From positions 7,814,501-7,878,500 of the forward strand of contig NC_092317.1 of NCBI RefSeq assembly GCF_036785885.1: 64,000 nucleotides of DNA. The letters are read 5' to 3'. The DNA comes from Coffea arabica. Its lineage: Eukaryota > Streptophyta > Magnoliopsida > Gentianales > Rubiaceae. This document shows positions 11,525-23,200 of the stretch, one piece after another; within the stretch, counting starts at the first letter, position 1, and each line of letters starts with the position of its first letter. The translations under genes and the position numbers were made by a program. The notes under the pieces were generated by a model. The model did no database searches and was not told the DNA's origin. It saw only the letters and a list, made by a program, of their open reading frames with translations.

Positions 11525-12600
11525 TTCTTCTTTCCATTTGGTGAAGAGAATCAGTCAATCAAGAGCATACCCTGTTGATGTTCATTAATTTTCTCGATCA
11601 TTTGAGTTTTTACCAAGACGTACAAGATATAACTCACATGTCAGTAGTGTATTGGCAACAAAAGACGAATCATTGGATCAGGAAGCACTGGATCAAGAGT
11701 AGCATTAGAGTAAAAATCTTGATATTGAATTTTTTTCTGGATTGAGTTACGTGGTTATGTAAACTTATGGTGGCTGTTTTCCGAAAAACTAGGCAAGAAA
11801 TTGACAAAACGAGGCTCCAAGCAATATCGACAGGTCACCTAAAGTTTACCAAATGCTATTAAAAATATATGGAAAGTGACACATTATGACTTCCTCAGCA
11901 GAAAGAACTATAAACAAACAAGAAGTGGGCTTTCAAGCTGATGTTTCTAGGAGGATTCCAAATTTCTTGAACCTCACTAAAAGCTTCTGGCCCTTCCTTT
12001 TCCTTTCCAGCTCCGTGAAGGGGATAGATGTAGTTCAATATTTATTTTGCTTATAAGATCTGGTTACATCAACAAATTTTTTATTATTGAGTAAGCATTA
12101 GATATCAGTATCAGTAGCATAATCTCCAAAGAAACTTGTTTGCTGTATGGGAATATTATAATATGTCATAAAATGTGATATGGGACTAATCATTTCAACA
12201 TATAGAATAATTTAACAAAAGACCGTTTCCTTACCATGTCCATGGATGCAAGCTGCAAGTCAAGACAGAGTCTTACAACCATTTTTACTACCGCCAAATG
12301 AGAAATCTCACCACAAAAAGGAAAGGATTAATTTCATTTTGCACCCTTTAATTATATTTGAATTCTGATTTTTATCCCTTAGATTTCAAAATGGGACACT
12401 TTAGTTTTTAAAATATAAAATTTATCCCATTTAAGTAAAATCATTGATGAAAGTAAGGTGGATTTTATATTTAAGTGAGAAAAATTTTATAATTTTGAAG
12501 ACTAAAGTGGGATAAAGTTTATATTTCGAGAATTAAAGTGGGACTAATTTTATACTTCAATGACTAAAGTGCTTCACTTTAAAACTTAGAAACTGAAGTA
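11525..12600. other. Gene-free stretch
   Basis: No gene, RNA gene or clear repeat seen. Between 12340 and 12600 similar phrases ('actaaagtgggat', 'attaaagtgggac') recur in direct and inverted form, suggesting an old palindromic element that I could not bound. Confidence 0.4.
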
Positions 12601-12616
12601 AAAATTTGAGAATAGT

Positions 12617-12911
12617 TTTTTTATCTTTTATTTTTCTTTTATGTAACGGTACATCTAGTCTAATTTAACATACTCGTATTCCTACTCCTATTCAGGGGTA
12701 GGGGGCGGGGGGCAGGGGCGGAACTTACTCTAGAGGGTAGCCCAACTGAGTCGGGGAAACCTGATGAGGACTGAACCACCATCAGATCAGATGAGTGCAC
12801 CACGCACCTGTATGAATTTAGAACAAATCTCATATAGAAACATATTAGTGGGAGGCAAGGTTTGAACTCTTGACCTTCCACTTCACAATTAAATGTGGAG
12901 GTCAAACTCCT
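12617..12911 (-). mobile_element. tRNA-derived SINE, minus orientation
   Basis: A 16-base flanking direct repeat with 14 matches (12601-12616 and 12912-12927) marks the insertion. Read on the minus strand, a B-box phrase 'ggtcaagagttcaaac' is followed by 'cttgcctcccact', much like the SINE at 43718 ('ggtcaagggttcaac...gcctctcacc'). The 3' part 'gttaaattagactagatgt' and 'ccgttac' matches the SINE at 55868 ('ttaaatgtgccgttac'), and it ends in an A-rich tail. No coding function. Confidence 0.75.
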
Positions 12912-12927
12912 AAAATTCTAGAATAGT

Positions 12928-14733
12928 CGAAGAGTGCAAAGTGAAATTAACCCTTTTCAGTATTACCACCCCAAAAAGAAAAAGGTTGGGGGAAATACAA
13001 AAGCATTCATCTTGGAAAAAGTTTTAGATAATAATGTAGAATCCGACGCAGCTTCCTCTGCTTTTCTAATCTAGGTGATAGCCACCAATCTAATTTAAGA
13101 ATAATCAAATCACATTAAATCAAATTAAACCACATGGCCCACGTGCAATTCTAGGTTAGATGCGGTCGGCCAATTCAACAAGTATTTCTCAGCTTCCTTA
13201 TCAGTTCCGCCAGTTGCGTATTTCCTTTTATGATTATTACCCCAATGGCCATCTCAGGAGCTAACTTGAACCAAAACTTTGCCCGTTGTTCTCCTAGCAA
13301 TAGAAATTTATTGTGACCAAGCCGCAAGCCCTTAATAACTACTACGTAATAATAATTGTTACTGTAGCATTTTTTGTGATGTGATGTATGTAAGATAATA
13401 ATGTTCAGCAATTCTATTCGAGTTTTGAACTCTATATTAAATTATAGGTTCACTTCTTCACTTACTTTTTCTCTTTTAAAAAATGGGTACAAGTTCAGAT
13501 GAACATAGTCTCACAAGTCAGAAGCTGTGTTCAGTGTTGATGGTGATCTATTATTCAATAATGTATTAGTACAAAATTGAGAATCATTCTAGTTGAACCA
13601 ATTACGCTCAAGTCTTCCAATACAATAATGTCGGTAAGAAATTTATAAACAGATATTGATTTATGAGTCATCAAAGGTTTGTGTAACTGAATGGCATATA
13701 TGTAGTACTCGTGTAAATTTTGCTACATGTGACTTTTGACTAATTATATATTCGTCTCCTAACTTTTCTTTTTTCGGAAAAATTCGGACAAATAACATTT
13801 TTTTCCTGCTCAAGGGACAGCCCAGGTCTTGGAGGGGAGCAGGGAAAGGTAAGAATTTGAAAGTCGAACCAACACCTCATAGGTATCTTACTAATACTCA
13901 TACTCGTCGAGTTTGATTTAGTGCCCATAAATTTCAATTAACCATATGATATGGTTCCATCTGGCCTTGTTCTCGGTTGTTTTAGATTTTATAAAATTTA
14001 ACTATGAAAAATGATTATAGAGAATAATCAGAATCAGTAAAAGTTACTCATTGGGTGATTATATATTTTAACTTTTTTGTCATTAAAAAAAACTTGTAAT
14101 CAAAATACAAAAATAATCGAAAACATCACAAAAATCGATTTTTTAAAATCAAAATCTATAATCAATTAAAATAAACAAACCAGAGCGAGTCGATAAGATT
14201 CTTAACTACATTGTGTAAGTAATTGGTACAATCTAGCATGATAAGATGGGATAGGTACAAACTCAAGTGGGCATTTCTTGATGGGTTCCTAAAGTAGGAA
14301 TAGCACAAGTGGGGCTTCTATAATTGTTTTATTAGCTCGCCGCGAAAATGATGGAAAGATGAGTCACCATCGCCACGCCAGCCAAATTAGCAGTATTGAA
14401 AGGCAGCCTAAGCGATCCTTCTTGCAAGAGACCATGCTGATGCATGAATGTGACCACGTCTGCTCTCAAGCAAACAATCAAACAAAGAAGGTGTTAAGCT
14501 CCAAGGGTCCACTGCATGATATCATACGTCAACGTCGTTTTCTTCCGTTAACTACCCATAGAGGCAAATGAGATCAAGTTAATTAGGTGAAAAGCATCAT
14601 ATAATAGTATCTTTTCTTTTTTTTTCTTGTTTTGTAGGGCAACCGATAAAACCAGCACACTCATCAAAGCTAATATATGATTTATTATATGATGAAAACT
14701 CATATACTATATCTAGAGAATTTCAAAAAACAC
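12928..14733. other. Gene-free stretch with one unassigned small ORF
   Basis: No recognised gene. Minus-strand sequence around 13800-13930 has a B-box-like 'ggttcgactttc' and may be another decayed SINE. A 70-codon ORF at 14359-14571 lies in a locally more GC-rich patch; I do not recognise it (see findings). Confidence 0.4.
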
Positions 14734-14736
14734 TAA

Positions 14737-14957
14737 GGCCCCGTTTGGCAAGTGAATTTTTTAGGTGTTTATCTAAAATTTTACTCTAACATACTGTAGA
14801 AGTTTTTAAAAATTTTTTTGAAATGTGTAAATTTTTGAATATTTTGAAGTATGTAGTTTAAAAATTTTGAAAAGTTTTTTGAGATTACTATAATTAAAGT
14901 TTTTAAAAAACTTGTAGCAGACAAACTTGACAAAAAACTTGTCTGCCAAACAAAACC
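14737..14957. mobile_element. Tourist-like MITE (PIF/Harbinger type)
   Basis: A 221-base element with the target duplication TAA (14734-14736 and 14958-14960). Its ends are GGCCCCGTTTGGCA and, on the other strand, GGTTTTGTTTGGCAGAC. A TAA duplication with GG...CC ends and a short non-coding body is the hallmark of Tourist-like MITEs moved by PIF/Harbinger transposases. The interior is palindromic ('aaaaacttgt', 'ttttgaaaagttttttgag'). Confidence 0.85.
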
Positions 14958-14960
14958 TAA

Positions 14961-16424
14961 GTATTGTAGAATAATACTTTTAAAAGTGAGGTGTTTCTTC
15001 AATAAAAAATGTTGTAGTAGATCATGAGACTTCCATTTCAACCTTAATTACAAAATTAATCAACATTTTATCGAGCTCTAATGGCACTATGTAATGTATC
15101 ACATCTAATCGTATCATTTGTACCACTAATTAATTCAAATTATGTCTTATATTTAAAATGGTTTTGCCCCTTTAAACAAATTCTCTAACGATAAACATCC
15201 ATTCATATGATTTATTTTTATTCAATATACTAGGAGTAGAGTATTTACTTAGCCAAAGTGTTTTGAAAAGCATTAAAATATATATGATGGGAGTATGTGT
15301 TTTCTTCTTTGTGGCAATTATATGATATTGGACATTCATGTCTTTGAAACACCAAAATCCATGTTTATCCAACTAACCAATGTACTTGGCAACCATATTT
15401 GCCATTTAAATCCAAACACAAATTCAATCCATGAATGTTTAGTGAAAACTATATAGTATTTATTAGTAGAAGTGACACTCTATATAGAGAAGTGACTCAA
15501 TGAGATCGATCATGTTTGTGAAATTGAATAGAGAATGGTTGGCAAGAGAAAAAAGAAAGATCTCAAATCCTCTTTTTTTTGGTCATTTTCGATTCTTAAA
15601 TTTCACCTCACTTTTGTTAAGAAAAATAAATTTGAAATTTTTTTTTTTTTTTTGTAAAAAAAAGGCTGCTTGGTTCCTTGCATCTGCGCGTGATTAAAAA
15701 TCATCATAAGAGTGAAAACGACGGCCACTATTTAGTAGAACTATGCGTATACGTATACGCATCGCCCCACACCTCATTTTCTTCTGCATTTATTTTTCAA
15801 TCGACACAGCAGGAATAGTTAGCTCACTCTCCTTTTCACCACACTATTTTATATTTGCTTCTGTTGGGCTGCAGAATATGAAGTCCAACTAAAAGAGCCT
15901 GGACTGATAATGAGATCAAGTTACTTGGTAAGAAGAATATGGGCCCAATATTAGATTGTTCTTAAGACTCAAGTTAACTAGACACATTAGTTAATCCACT
16001 TTGAAATTTTTTATTCGACTCTCAAATTCTCTTCCTTCTTCTCTCTTCTTGCATGTAAGATTTGGAGTCTTTCTTTGAATCAACAACAATAATGATAATA
16101 GTAATCGAACAACTATGACAATTAAGAGAGGAAGTTTGAGAGTGTTTGTGTGCAATTATCATGTGCATACATATGGGGTCCAGAATTGTATGGAGAAGAC
16201 AAAATTGTTTCAAGCACGGACGGAATCGGAAACTGCCATAGACCATCAATATCTGCTTTAGACAATTAATATTAGATGTCCGAACCTTAATCTACATATG
16301 TTTTGCCTTTTGATCATTATCACCGTTTATCAATTTTTCTTTTCAGTTCATTTCATTTTAGCACTCCAAAGGAATTCAGAAAATGTAATTGGAAAGTGAA
16401 AAGGAAAGAATATACTGGTCCTAT
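14961..16424. other. Gene-free stretch
   Basis: AT-rich DNA without a recognisable gene. A palindrome 'atgcgtatacgtatacgcat' lies near 15743-15762. Nothing else was identified. Confidence 0.45.
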
Positions 16425-16522
16425 ATAAGGTGAAATGAAAGGGATATGAATCTAGAAGGGAAGCCTAGATTTAATGATTTTTTGACAATTCATGCGCCTC
16501 ATTTAATGATTTTTTTGAGCAA
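16425..16522. repeat. 98-base direct repeat, copy A
   Basis: This block recurs at 17398-17495 in the same orientation and at exactly the same length. Shared anchors: 'gggatatgaatctagaaggg', 'aagcctagatttaatgattt', 'gacaattcatg' and 'cctcatttaatgattttttt'. There are only a few differences, mostly in the first 20 bases. The 875 bases between the copies contain no recognisable gene. Confidence 0.9.
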
Positions 16523-17397
16523 TTTTTTCTGAACGAGGATTATGGAGTTTATTGCCAAAATAACTCTTCTTCCAAAACATATATCCAAAGTAATCTAATT
16601 TTAAAATTTATTACCTTTATAATCCTTTTTTTGCCACTTAGGCTGCATATGTGTCAGGATGGAGATAAAAGCACATTCCATTTCTCTTTCCCATCTAATA
16701 TCTTCTCCAATTTTCTTTCTAAATCTTCCCGCATTTTTTTGTATCATTATTTTTCCCTTGTCAAACGTAATTCTAAGAAGTCAATATTTATATTAACAAC
16801 ATCTAAAAAGTATGCTTTTTGAGTTGATAATCTCAAGGCAAATGAAAATTATTCTCTTGTCTTTTGAAGGAGTAGGAATGATAACATAAACAAATATGAT
16901 AGCCTTCAAGTTTTTCAATTACTTACAATTTTTGTTGCAACTTTTGTATTTTTAAAATTTATTTTTTGAAAAAATATATGCAATAGGTTTGATACATTTT
17001 TAAAAAATCAAAGACCAATAATAGCAAGGTCAATAATAGTAGAATTCATTTTAAATAATTATAAAGAAATTATAAAAGTTATGCAATCTTCTTGTGCCTC
17101 TATAATAATAAAAATTTAAATTTTTAGTTCATGTTGGATACTATAAATTAGATTTGAACTTTCCTTTCTTGTTATCCTGCATGGCAATCAGGATAACTAG
17201 ATGACAACAATAACATCATTATGGGAATAAATTTTGAAATAAATCACATTGAGAATATTTTTTAGCAAGAGTGTTATTTTGGCAATAAACTCAGGATTAA
17301 GTGTTGGGTATATATGTCATCTTCTTTAAGGAAAGCTTGGCTACTCGTTGCCTATTTCAACAAGTTGACTTGTATAATTGATTGCATCGCATCACAT

Positions 17398-17495
17398 ATA
17401 AGGTGGACTGATGGGGATATGAATCTAGAAGGGAAGCCTAGATTTAATGATTTTCCGACAATTCATGCACCTCATTTAATGATTTTTTTGAGCAA
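17398..17495. repeat. 98-base direct repeat, copy B
   Basis: Second copy of the repeat at 16425. It lies inside a short open frame (17314-17529) that I do not recognise and do not call as a gene. Confidence 0.9.
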
Positions 17496-17529
17496 GTCAC
17501 CTAGTTATGTTGCTTTTTCTTTCAAATGA

Positions 17530-18959
17530 GAAAAAGAAAAATATTACTAGTAGATATTTTGGAACAGGTCTACAGATAGACGACTAGAGTTGAACTGCAT
17601 GGTTGACTCTTTCGCAGCCACACTGATGTATTAAAGTTAACAAGACATATATAGGATTTCAAGATTTAACTAATGGAGTATATTATTTAACAGTAGTATA
17701 TAGGGCACTCGTTAATATACATAATTAATCTTGTAAAGGTTTTTACTCACGTTTGTTACTCTTCTTGTACTTTCCGTAGCCTATTCTCACTTTCTTTTAA
17801 AAAAATTAACACACGAAACTCTTGTTCATGACTATCTACAGACAACAGTTGCACAAACACTTGCTCTTCATTTGCCTTGAGTCAGCCTGTGCTTGCAGAA
17901 TTAAAGAAATTAAAGAGTAATCGTTTTGAATATGAATTAATCTATTCTACACTGGACAGTATATATATTTGCGAGTTTGAATGCATGACAGTTAATTTTA
18001 ATTTAAATTCTAAATTTCGAAATTTGAACAGCCTTCATTTAATTCAGTCTAGCATATACCATTTTTTGGAGGGGCATGAGATGGTTTTTGATGAGGTGTT
18101 GGTGTAATTGCACCTGTAGGCATGTTGGTTTAGTTGTGCTGGTGAGAGGTGCAATGATAGAAGTAGAAAAAAAAAATTCTCGTTATAAGTTTAGAATTCG
18201 AATATTATACTTAACAGTTGTAGGTCAGAAAGACATGAGGAACGACGAGAGTGTAAAAAAAAACACACACACACACACACAATGGGGGCAAATTACAGAC
18301 CTAGTGTAGTTTAGGGTTGCATTTTGCAATTAACCTAAAATTCTAAATTTGAAACATGTCAAGCTAACAATACACATTCACCTTCTTTGTCATTTCCCAG
18401 CTACTTCCTAGTTTCCCCGTTTGGAAAGTACCATGCAGTGTCCTGGAAATTCAAGTTTCAATCACGCATGCGGACAATGGACTCTGTTGAGCCGGTGAAA
18501 ATGAAAAACAAAATTAAACTTGCCACTCCAAACAAGAAAACCTAGAAATTCACTTCCATTTTTTTCTTTTGTTGGAAAATGAAACTTTCGTTTGTCACTG
18601 TTGGTGTAATATCCGCTGCCAATCGGCAGGAAAGTGATCGGCTATGCTATAAAGAAATTTGGTGGTTATAATGAATGAGGACTCTTCGGTGTAAATCGGC
18701 AACTGGGAATCAATCCAAAAATCAGCGGGAACAGTCACAAATTGCCTGAATATTGTCAGACTTTTGGATCTAAATAAGTGGATGCAATTTTGTTGTTTTT
18801 GGCTGTTAACGAACTTCTATTAGTATGTAGAAATCAGTACACAGGGGGTAGAACCTAAAGTACATCAACACAGATACACTATGCAATGACACTACTGAAA
18901 CAAAGCTAAAACAGCATCCTCAGAAGAACATGATCCAATAGCCAGAAGGATTGAATGAG
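17530..18959. other. Gene-free stretch
   Basis: No gene recognised. It contains an (AC)10 microsatellite at 18263-18282. Confidence 0.5.
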
Positions 18960-19295
18960 AGTCCCGACTCCCTACTCAACAGCTGGCTCCCAATTTACCC
19001 TGGTTCTTTTGATTTTGATCCACTCCAAGGCAACATGCTGCACTTTATCAAATAACATGCCCCAGAGTCACATTAGTGGAAGGAGTAACTTGAGATCTCA
19101 GAGTCATGGAGACGAGTCGAGTAGTGTACCACTGAGCAATTTGGCATACAATATGAAAGTCACAAACAGCATTGAACGTGAAACCCTTTTTTATTTCTAA
19201 CCATTTGCCACTGACTGGGCTCAAACTCAAAATCTCACCGTCATGGAGACGATTCCAGAAACCCAACTAGCTTATTGGCATGCAACATGAAAGTT
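18960..19295 (-). mobile_element. Two adjacent tRNA-like SINE heads, minus orientation
   Basis: On the minus strand two tRNA-like heads occur side by side. One, about 19280 down to 19200, has 'agctagttgg' (A box) and 'gagtttgagccc' (B box). The other, about 19150 down to 19070, has 'gctcagtggtac' and 'gatctcaagttac'. Both share 'tcgtctccatgac..tgagat' between the boxes. The first is followed by an A-rich patch 'agaaataaaaaa'. Boundaries and target duplications were not resolved. Confidence 0.45.
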
Positions 19296-19469
19296 ACTTG
19301 CATATAATTACACACCTAAAGAACTTCCCATACGAATACTTGGTAATTAAGGTCTAACAAAATATAATAGCAACAGAAATACTAGAATTCAGGCTCTCTG
19401 CAATGGCAGGTGTATTTCAGAGGGTTTTCACCCTAGATACTCGTTTCTGTGGAGGATTTAATTTGAGTC

Positions 19470-20234
19470 TTAAAAGCCAAAGACGCTGATAAGTGAATCC
19501 CATATGCTACTGCTATCCACATAACCATAACCGCTCCCCTGATCACCTCCAATACCACCGCCAAGTATGGCCTGCCCCAGAAAGCTCCCTAGGCGTAGTC
19601 CAATAACTTCAGCAATCCTTTGAGCCAAAGCAGTCCCCAGACCAGTTGGACGCCATGGTCCAACCACGCCTCGCACGGGACTTGGGTTGTTCGAGCAGCC
19701 GCTCAAATGGACATCAAAGTTACACGCACTACATCTATAATGCCACTCATTAGACCCTATGAACATGCGGCAAATGTTGCAGGTAGTAGTAACAAAAGGG
19801 ACTTCGAAGGTGAGTGAAAGACGGCAGGGATGGGACTGGTGGGTGAAGTTGGAGGGCATATGAGCACATATAGCATGAAGATCATAGGAACAGTGGCTGC
19901 AATGGTAGTTGAAGCCCCTTCCCGGTTTGCGGCAGGCGTTGCAGATGAATTGGCCGCTGGGATATGCAGCGGTAGAGAGGAGGGTGAGGGGGTGGTTGCC
20001 GTGGGCGGGGTGGGTGATGGAGTTTCGGAATTGGGAGCAGCAGAAATGGAGGCAGCCCAAATGGAGCATGAAATTGCATGACCAGCAAATGCATATTTGT
20101 CCGGACGGTGGAAGTTCGCAACATGAACAAAGGGTTGGTGGATTTGTTAGGCCTTGTGGAGATTGGAAAGTCGAGAGCTCCAACGGATGAGGATGGCTAA
20201 AGTGCTGGATAAATCTGTGAGCACCAGCCATTCT
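19470..20234 (-). CDS. DC1 (Cys/His-rich, C1-like) domain protein
   Basis: A single-exon gene for about 254 residues. It starts MAGAHRFIQHFSHPHPL, the usual opening of DC1 proteins. Three zinc-binding C1-like modules follow: residues about 10-65 (HFSHPHPL, then CSCCELPPSG, CWSC, HLGC), 75-130 (HGNHPLTLL, CNAC, CSHCSYDLHAIC) and 134-185 (HQSHPCRLSLTF, CNIC, CSACNFDVHLSGC). A 60-residue hydrophobic and Gly-rich tail (LGGGIGGDQGSGYGY) ends the protein. The frame has an earlier ATG at 20297, but the TATA-like CTATATAT just outside it (about 20299) would start transcription inside that extension, so I chose 20234. DC1 proteins are a large plant family, some induced by UV-B, salicylate or pathogens; the exact role is unknown. 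Confidence 0.88.
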   Translation of the reverse strand, partial: RMAGAHRFIQHFSHPHPLELSTFQSPQGLTNPPTLCSCCELPPSGQICICWSCNFMLHLGCLHFCCSQFRNSITHPAHGNHPLTLLSTAAYPSGQFICNACRKPGRGFNYHCSHCSYDLHAICAHMPSNFTHQSHPCRLSLTFEVPFVTTTCNICRMFIGSNEWHYRCSACNFDVHLSGCSNNPSPVRGVVGPWRPTGLGTALAQRIAEVIGLRLGSFLGQAILGGGIGGDQGSGYGYVDSSSIWDSLISVFGF

Positions 20235-20298
20235 ATTCTCGAGACTAGGAAAAATTATGAATGAACGGTGAAGGCTGCCAAGGAATGAGTTCAACATA

Positions 20299-20306
20299 TA
20301 TAGGGG
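20299..20306 (-). promoter_or_regulatory. TATA box of the DC1 gene
   Basis: CTATATAT on the minus strand lies 65 bases before the chosen start codon, implying a leader of roughly 35 bases. It is also the reason for rejecting the upstream in-frame ATG at 20297. Confidence 0.6.
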
Positions 20307-20444
20307 AGAAAAGCCCCACTATGACTATAGAGCCCCTTACCAACCCTCACTCTAAAAATCCTGAAACGTCTAACAACTCAATTAGGAAACCAGCACCCCT
20401 TAGGTTGTAGGTTTATGAGGTGGGAAATAAATACTTCCATCCTT

Positions 20445-20645
20445 ACTTTTCAATAACTTGTTATTATTAATACGTAACTTTTCTAAATTCAAATGGGTGT
20501 ATAGTGCGCCCGTTGAATAACTTGTTATTAATACGTGACTTTTCTAAATTTAAATTGATTTATAACGTGCTCGTCTCATTCAAGGATGATTTAGTTTCAC
20601 TTTTTTCTGATTCAGGATGATTTAGTTTCACTTTTTTCTGATTCA
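20445..20645. repeat. Two neighbouring tandem duplications in the DC1 promoter region
   Basis: A unit of about 65 bases beginning 'aataacttgttatta' is repeated twice (from about 20451 and 20516) with small differences ('tacgtaacttttctaaatt' versus 'tacgtgacttttctaaatt'). Directly after it a 31-base unit 'gatgatttagtttcactttt...' is repeated twice almost perfectly (about 20585-20645). They lie 210-410 bases before the DC1 start codon. Confidence 0.8.
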
Positions 20646-22590
20646 ATTAGACCCTCCCTTAGATAAATTAGTACAAGAGTAGGAGTAGGAATCAAGTAAA
20701 AATGGCTAATTGACAGAGGAAAAAAAAATTAGAAGACTGAGCCCAAAGAAGTATAGTGATGGTTGACTTGACTTTTGACGTTTGGAATGGACTCTGAAAT
20801 TAATTAAAATAAGGGTTATCTAAAAATGATCGAATTAATTAACAACCATTTCCATTATCTCCAGCAGTTGCAAATTATGATCATCTTTCGGTAATCTAAC
20901 ATTTTACGGAGATTAATAAATGATCATCATTATTCTTGAGTGAATTAACTACAAAGCTTTTTTAATTCAATGTTGTTTGGAGTAATAAGTATTTGTAAAA
21001 GTTACTTTCTGCATAGCAAAACGCATTCTTTAGTAATGTTGCATTTGATTTTCAACTAGTCTTCTATTTCAAGACATCTAAAAAGTGAAAATTAAATACT
21101 AGAACGGAAGAGTATAGTAAATTGCATCTTCAATAGTGTTCTTTATTTTTAGCTTGAGCTTGCCTGTACTTTTAATTTCTTTTTCTTTTTTTTTTTAATT
21201 AAAGCCAAAAAGGTAAATTTGTTTCTAATTTTTATAGCGTGAAAGGTTTATATGTCTAAAAGATACTTTTTTTTCTCCTTTACATTTTACAAACGCGAAA
21301 AACCTCTTGATAATCGCAAGTAGAAACTATTTAAAAGATGTTCCATCTTTATTGACTGTAATTAACCACTCTTCGATATATTTATATTATGTTAACTAAG
21401 TAATCAAGCTATTTTCCCTCTGCGGATCTTCACCTTTTCACTGGGTTGTTTGAACAATCAATCAGATGAGTGCCAAAAACAAAGGAAAACTACAAAATTT
21501 CCACCGGATGTTATGTCACAGTGGTGTAACCATACAGGACGATAGACACAATAGTTACAAGTTGTTGCTACCACTTAATTACACATTATAGGCCTCATCC
21601 GACTTTTTACAGGTCTTGGTCTTGCTTGTGGAAAACTGCGAAATGTCGTTGGAGAAAACATAATGTCGACCTTTGCCACAGTCAGTAATCGCGATTTGAG
21701 TGCCAGGGTCATGCGTCCGTTACGTTACTGATAGGGATTACAATGTGCATGTCGCAGAGTTAAGAAATTTGATCCTTGACTTGTATCTAAAGAAAGTTTT
21801 AAAATTCTCTCGAACAATTAATTACTCTAGAAGTTGTTGGTTAAATCCTTCCATCTATCACATATCCAAAGGTAACAAGGTGGTTTCCACCTATCCTTTA
21901 ATTGGTTCGAGTTGTACTGGGGGAGGGGGAGGGGGATGGGGATGGGGAACGGGAAGGTTTTGCACCCATCACATCGCCTTGCTTCGTTATAAAGCTAAAG
22001 AACCAGTTAATATGTGATATGCCAGTCACATCCTTCAGGCAACCAAAATTTTATGTTTTTGCAAAAAATAAAAATAAATATGGGCTGTGGGTTCAAGGGA
22101 TAGAGTTTGTACTTGGGAATAGCCACCAATATGCTAGCTGAATTGTGGGGGTATTAGAGATGGAATTAAACTGGCCATATCTCTTAAGACATCCCTTCTA
22201 GGGATTGAAGTAGATTGTGATGACATTTTATCTTTATTTAATTCAAATAACAATTTGGTTCGTTATTTATATCCCATTATCACGAATTGCAGATTCATGC
22301 TCTTACAATTCGAGCAAGTTAAGCTCAAGCACGTGTATTGCGTAGTCAACACTAGGTTGCAAGTTGGATAAACCTTGATTTTTTGAATCATGTACTTGTA
22401 AACTCTCTTTTGCTTTTGAGTAGGACATCGGAGGGGACAAGCACTCAATATAATTGTGTTTTCTGCAGTTTCGTCAAGTTATTATACATGTTCAAAGTTT
22501 TGATGTATAAATATATTTTAATATTGCACTTAATACATGTTAAATAATTTATTTATATCCACAATTTTTACTTTGAATACAATAATATAA
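20646..22590. other. Gene-free stretch
   Basis: AT-rich DNA with no recognised gene. A purine-rich patch (GGGGGA/GGGGAT units) lies at 21918-21950. Nothing else was identified. Confidence 0.45.
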
Positions 22591-23200
22591 TTTTTTTTTT
22601 GAAATAATTTGCTTTATTACCCCAACACAAAGTTACAAGCAGAGAATAAGGCCAGTCAAACAGACGGGACCCTTACAGATCGAAGAGACGGAAAACCTAA
22701 CTTATCTATCCTAACTTCCCCTCCAGCCAACTGCGGAAGGTTGTGTGACTGATCATAAACCTTAACAGGATCGTGCGAGTGCAAAAAACCTTCATTAGCT
22801 AGTATGTCAGTCACCTTGTTTGCTTCTCTAAAGTAATGAGAGAACAGCCCTAGATCGTCAACGATCTGCCATATTTGGGTTACTTCTTTACGAATGTGCC
22901 AAGGACATTGGAACCGCCGTTGCAAGATGCCCACTAAAACCAACGAGTTAGATTGTGCTCGAACCTGTGTGAACCCTTTCTGAACGCAGAGACGGAGACC
23001 CGTTAAAAGAGCCAAAACCTCAGCACGCAAACTAGTATTGACCCCTAGGAAAGCCGAATACCCCACCAATACCTGACCATCTGGATCCCGTAGGACTCCA
23101 CCCCCACCACTAGCACCTGGATTGCCCTTGGAACACCCGTCTGTATTAAGTAACACGAACCCCCTACTTGCTACCTGCCACCGGCTAGCCTGCATTGCTT
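22591..23200 (-). mobile_element. 5'-truncated LINE: C-terminal RNase H domain and poly(A)
   Basis: The minus-strand ORF 22656-23195 (179 residues) is an RNase H (RVT_3-type) domain as found at the end of plant LINE polyproteins and their domesticated relatives: LNTDGCSKGNPGASG with the first Asp, GVLRD, then LRAEVLALLTGL with the Glu. The usual D of the 'ESDS' motif is Asn here (AQSNS). After the stop the sequence runs 65 bases to a poly(A) of 10 (22591-22600 as T on plus), the signature of a retroposed 3' end. A 10-base AT-rich match (22581-22590 and 23330-23339) could be the target duplication, which would place the 5' end at 23329, but it may be chance. Reverse transcriptase and endonuclease parts are absent. 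A host RNase H-like gene is the less likely alternative. Confidence 0.75.

Noticed and set aside
19620-20190. Plus-strand and other frames over the DC1 gene
   Set aside because: They are shadows of the Cys/His-rich gene on the minus strand with no family signature.
20235-20297. Twenty-one extra N-terminal residues of the DC1 protein
   Set aside because: The TATA-like box sits right at the upstream ATG, so the transcript should begin after it; the second Met starts the family-typical sequence.
21700-22141. Overlapping ORFs of 105 and 79 codons around the GGGGGA patch
   Set aside because: Two frames of the same low-complexity DNA, no family resemblance.
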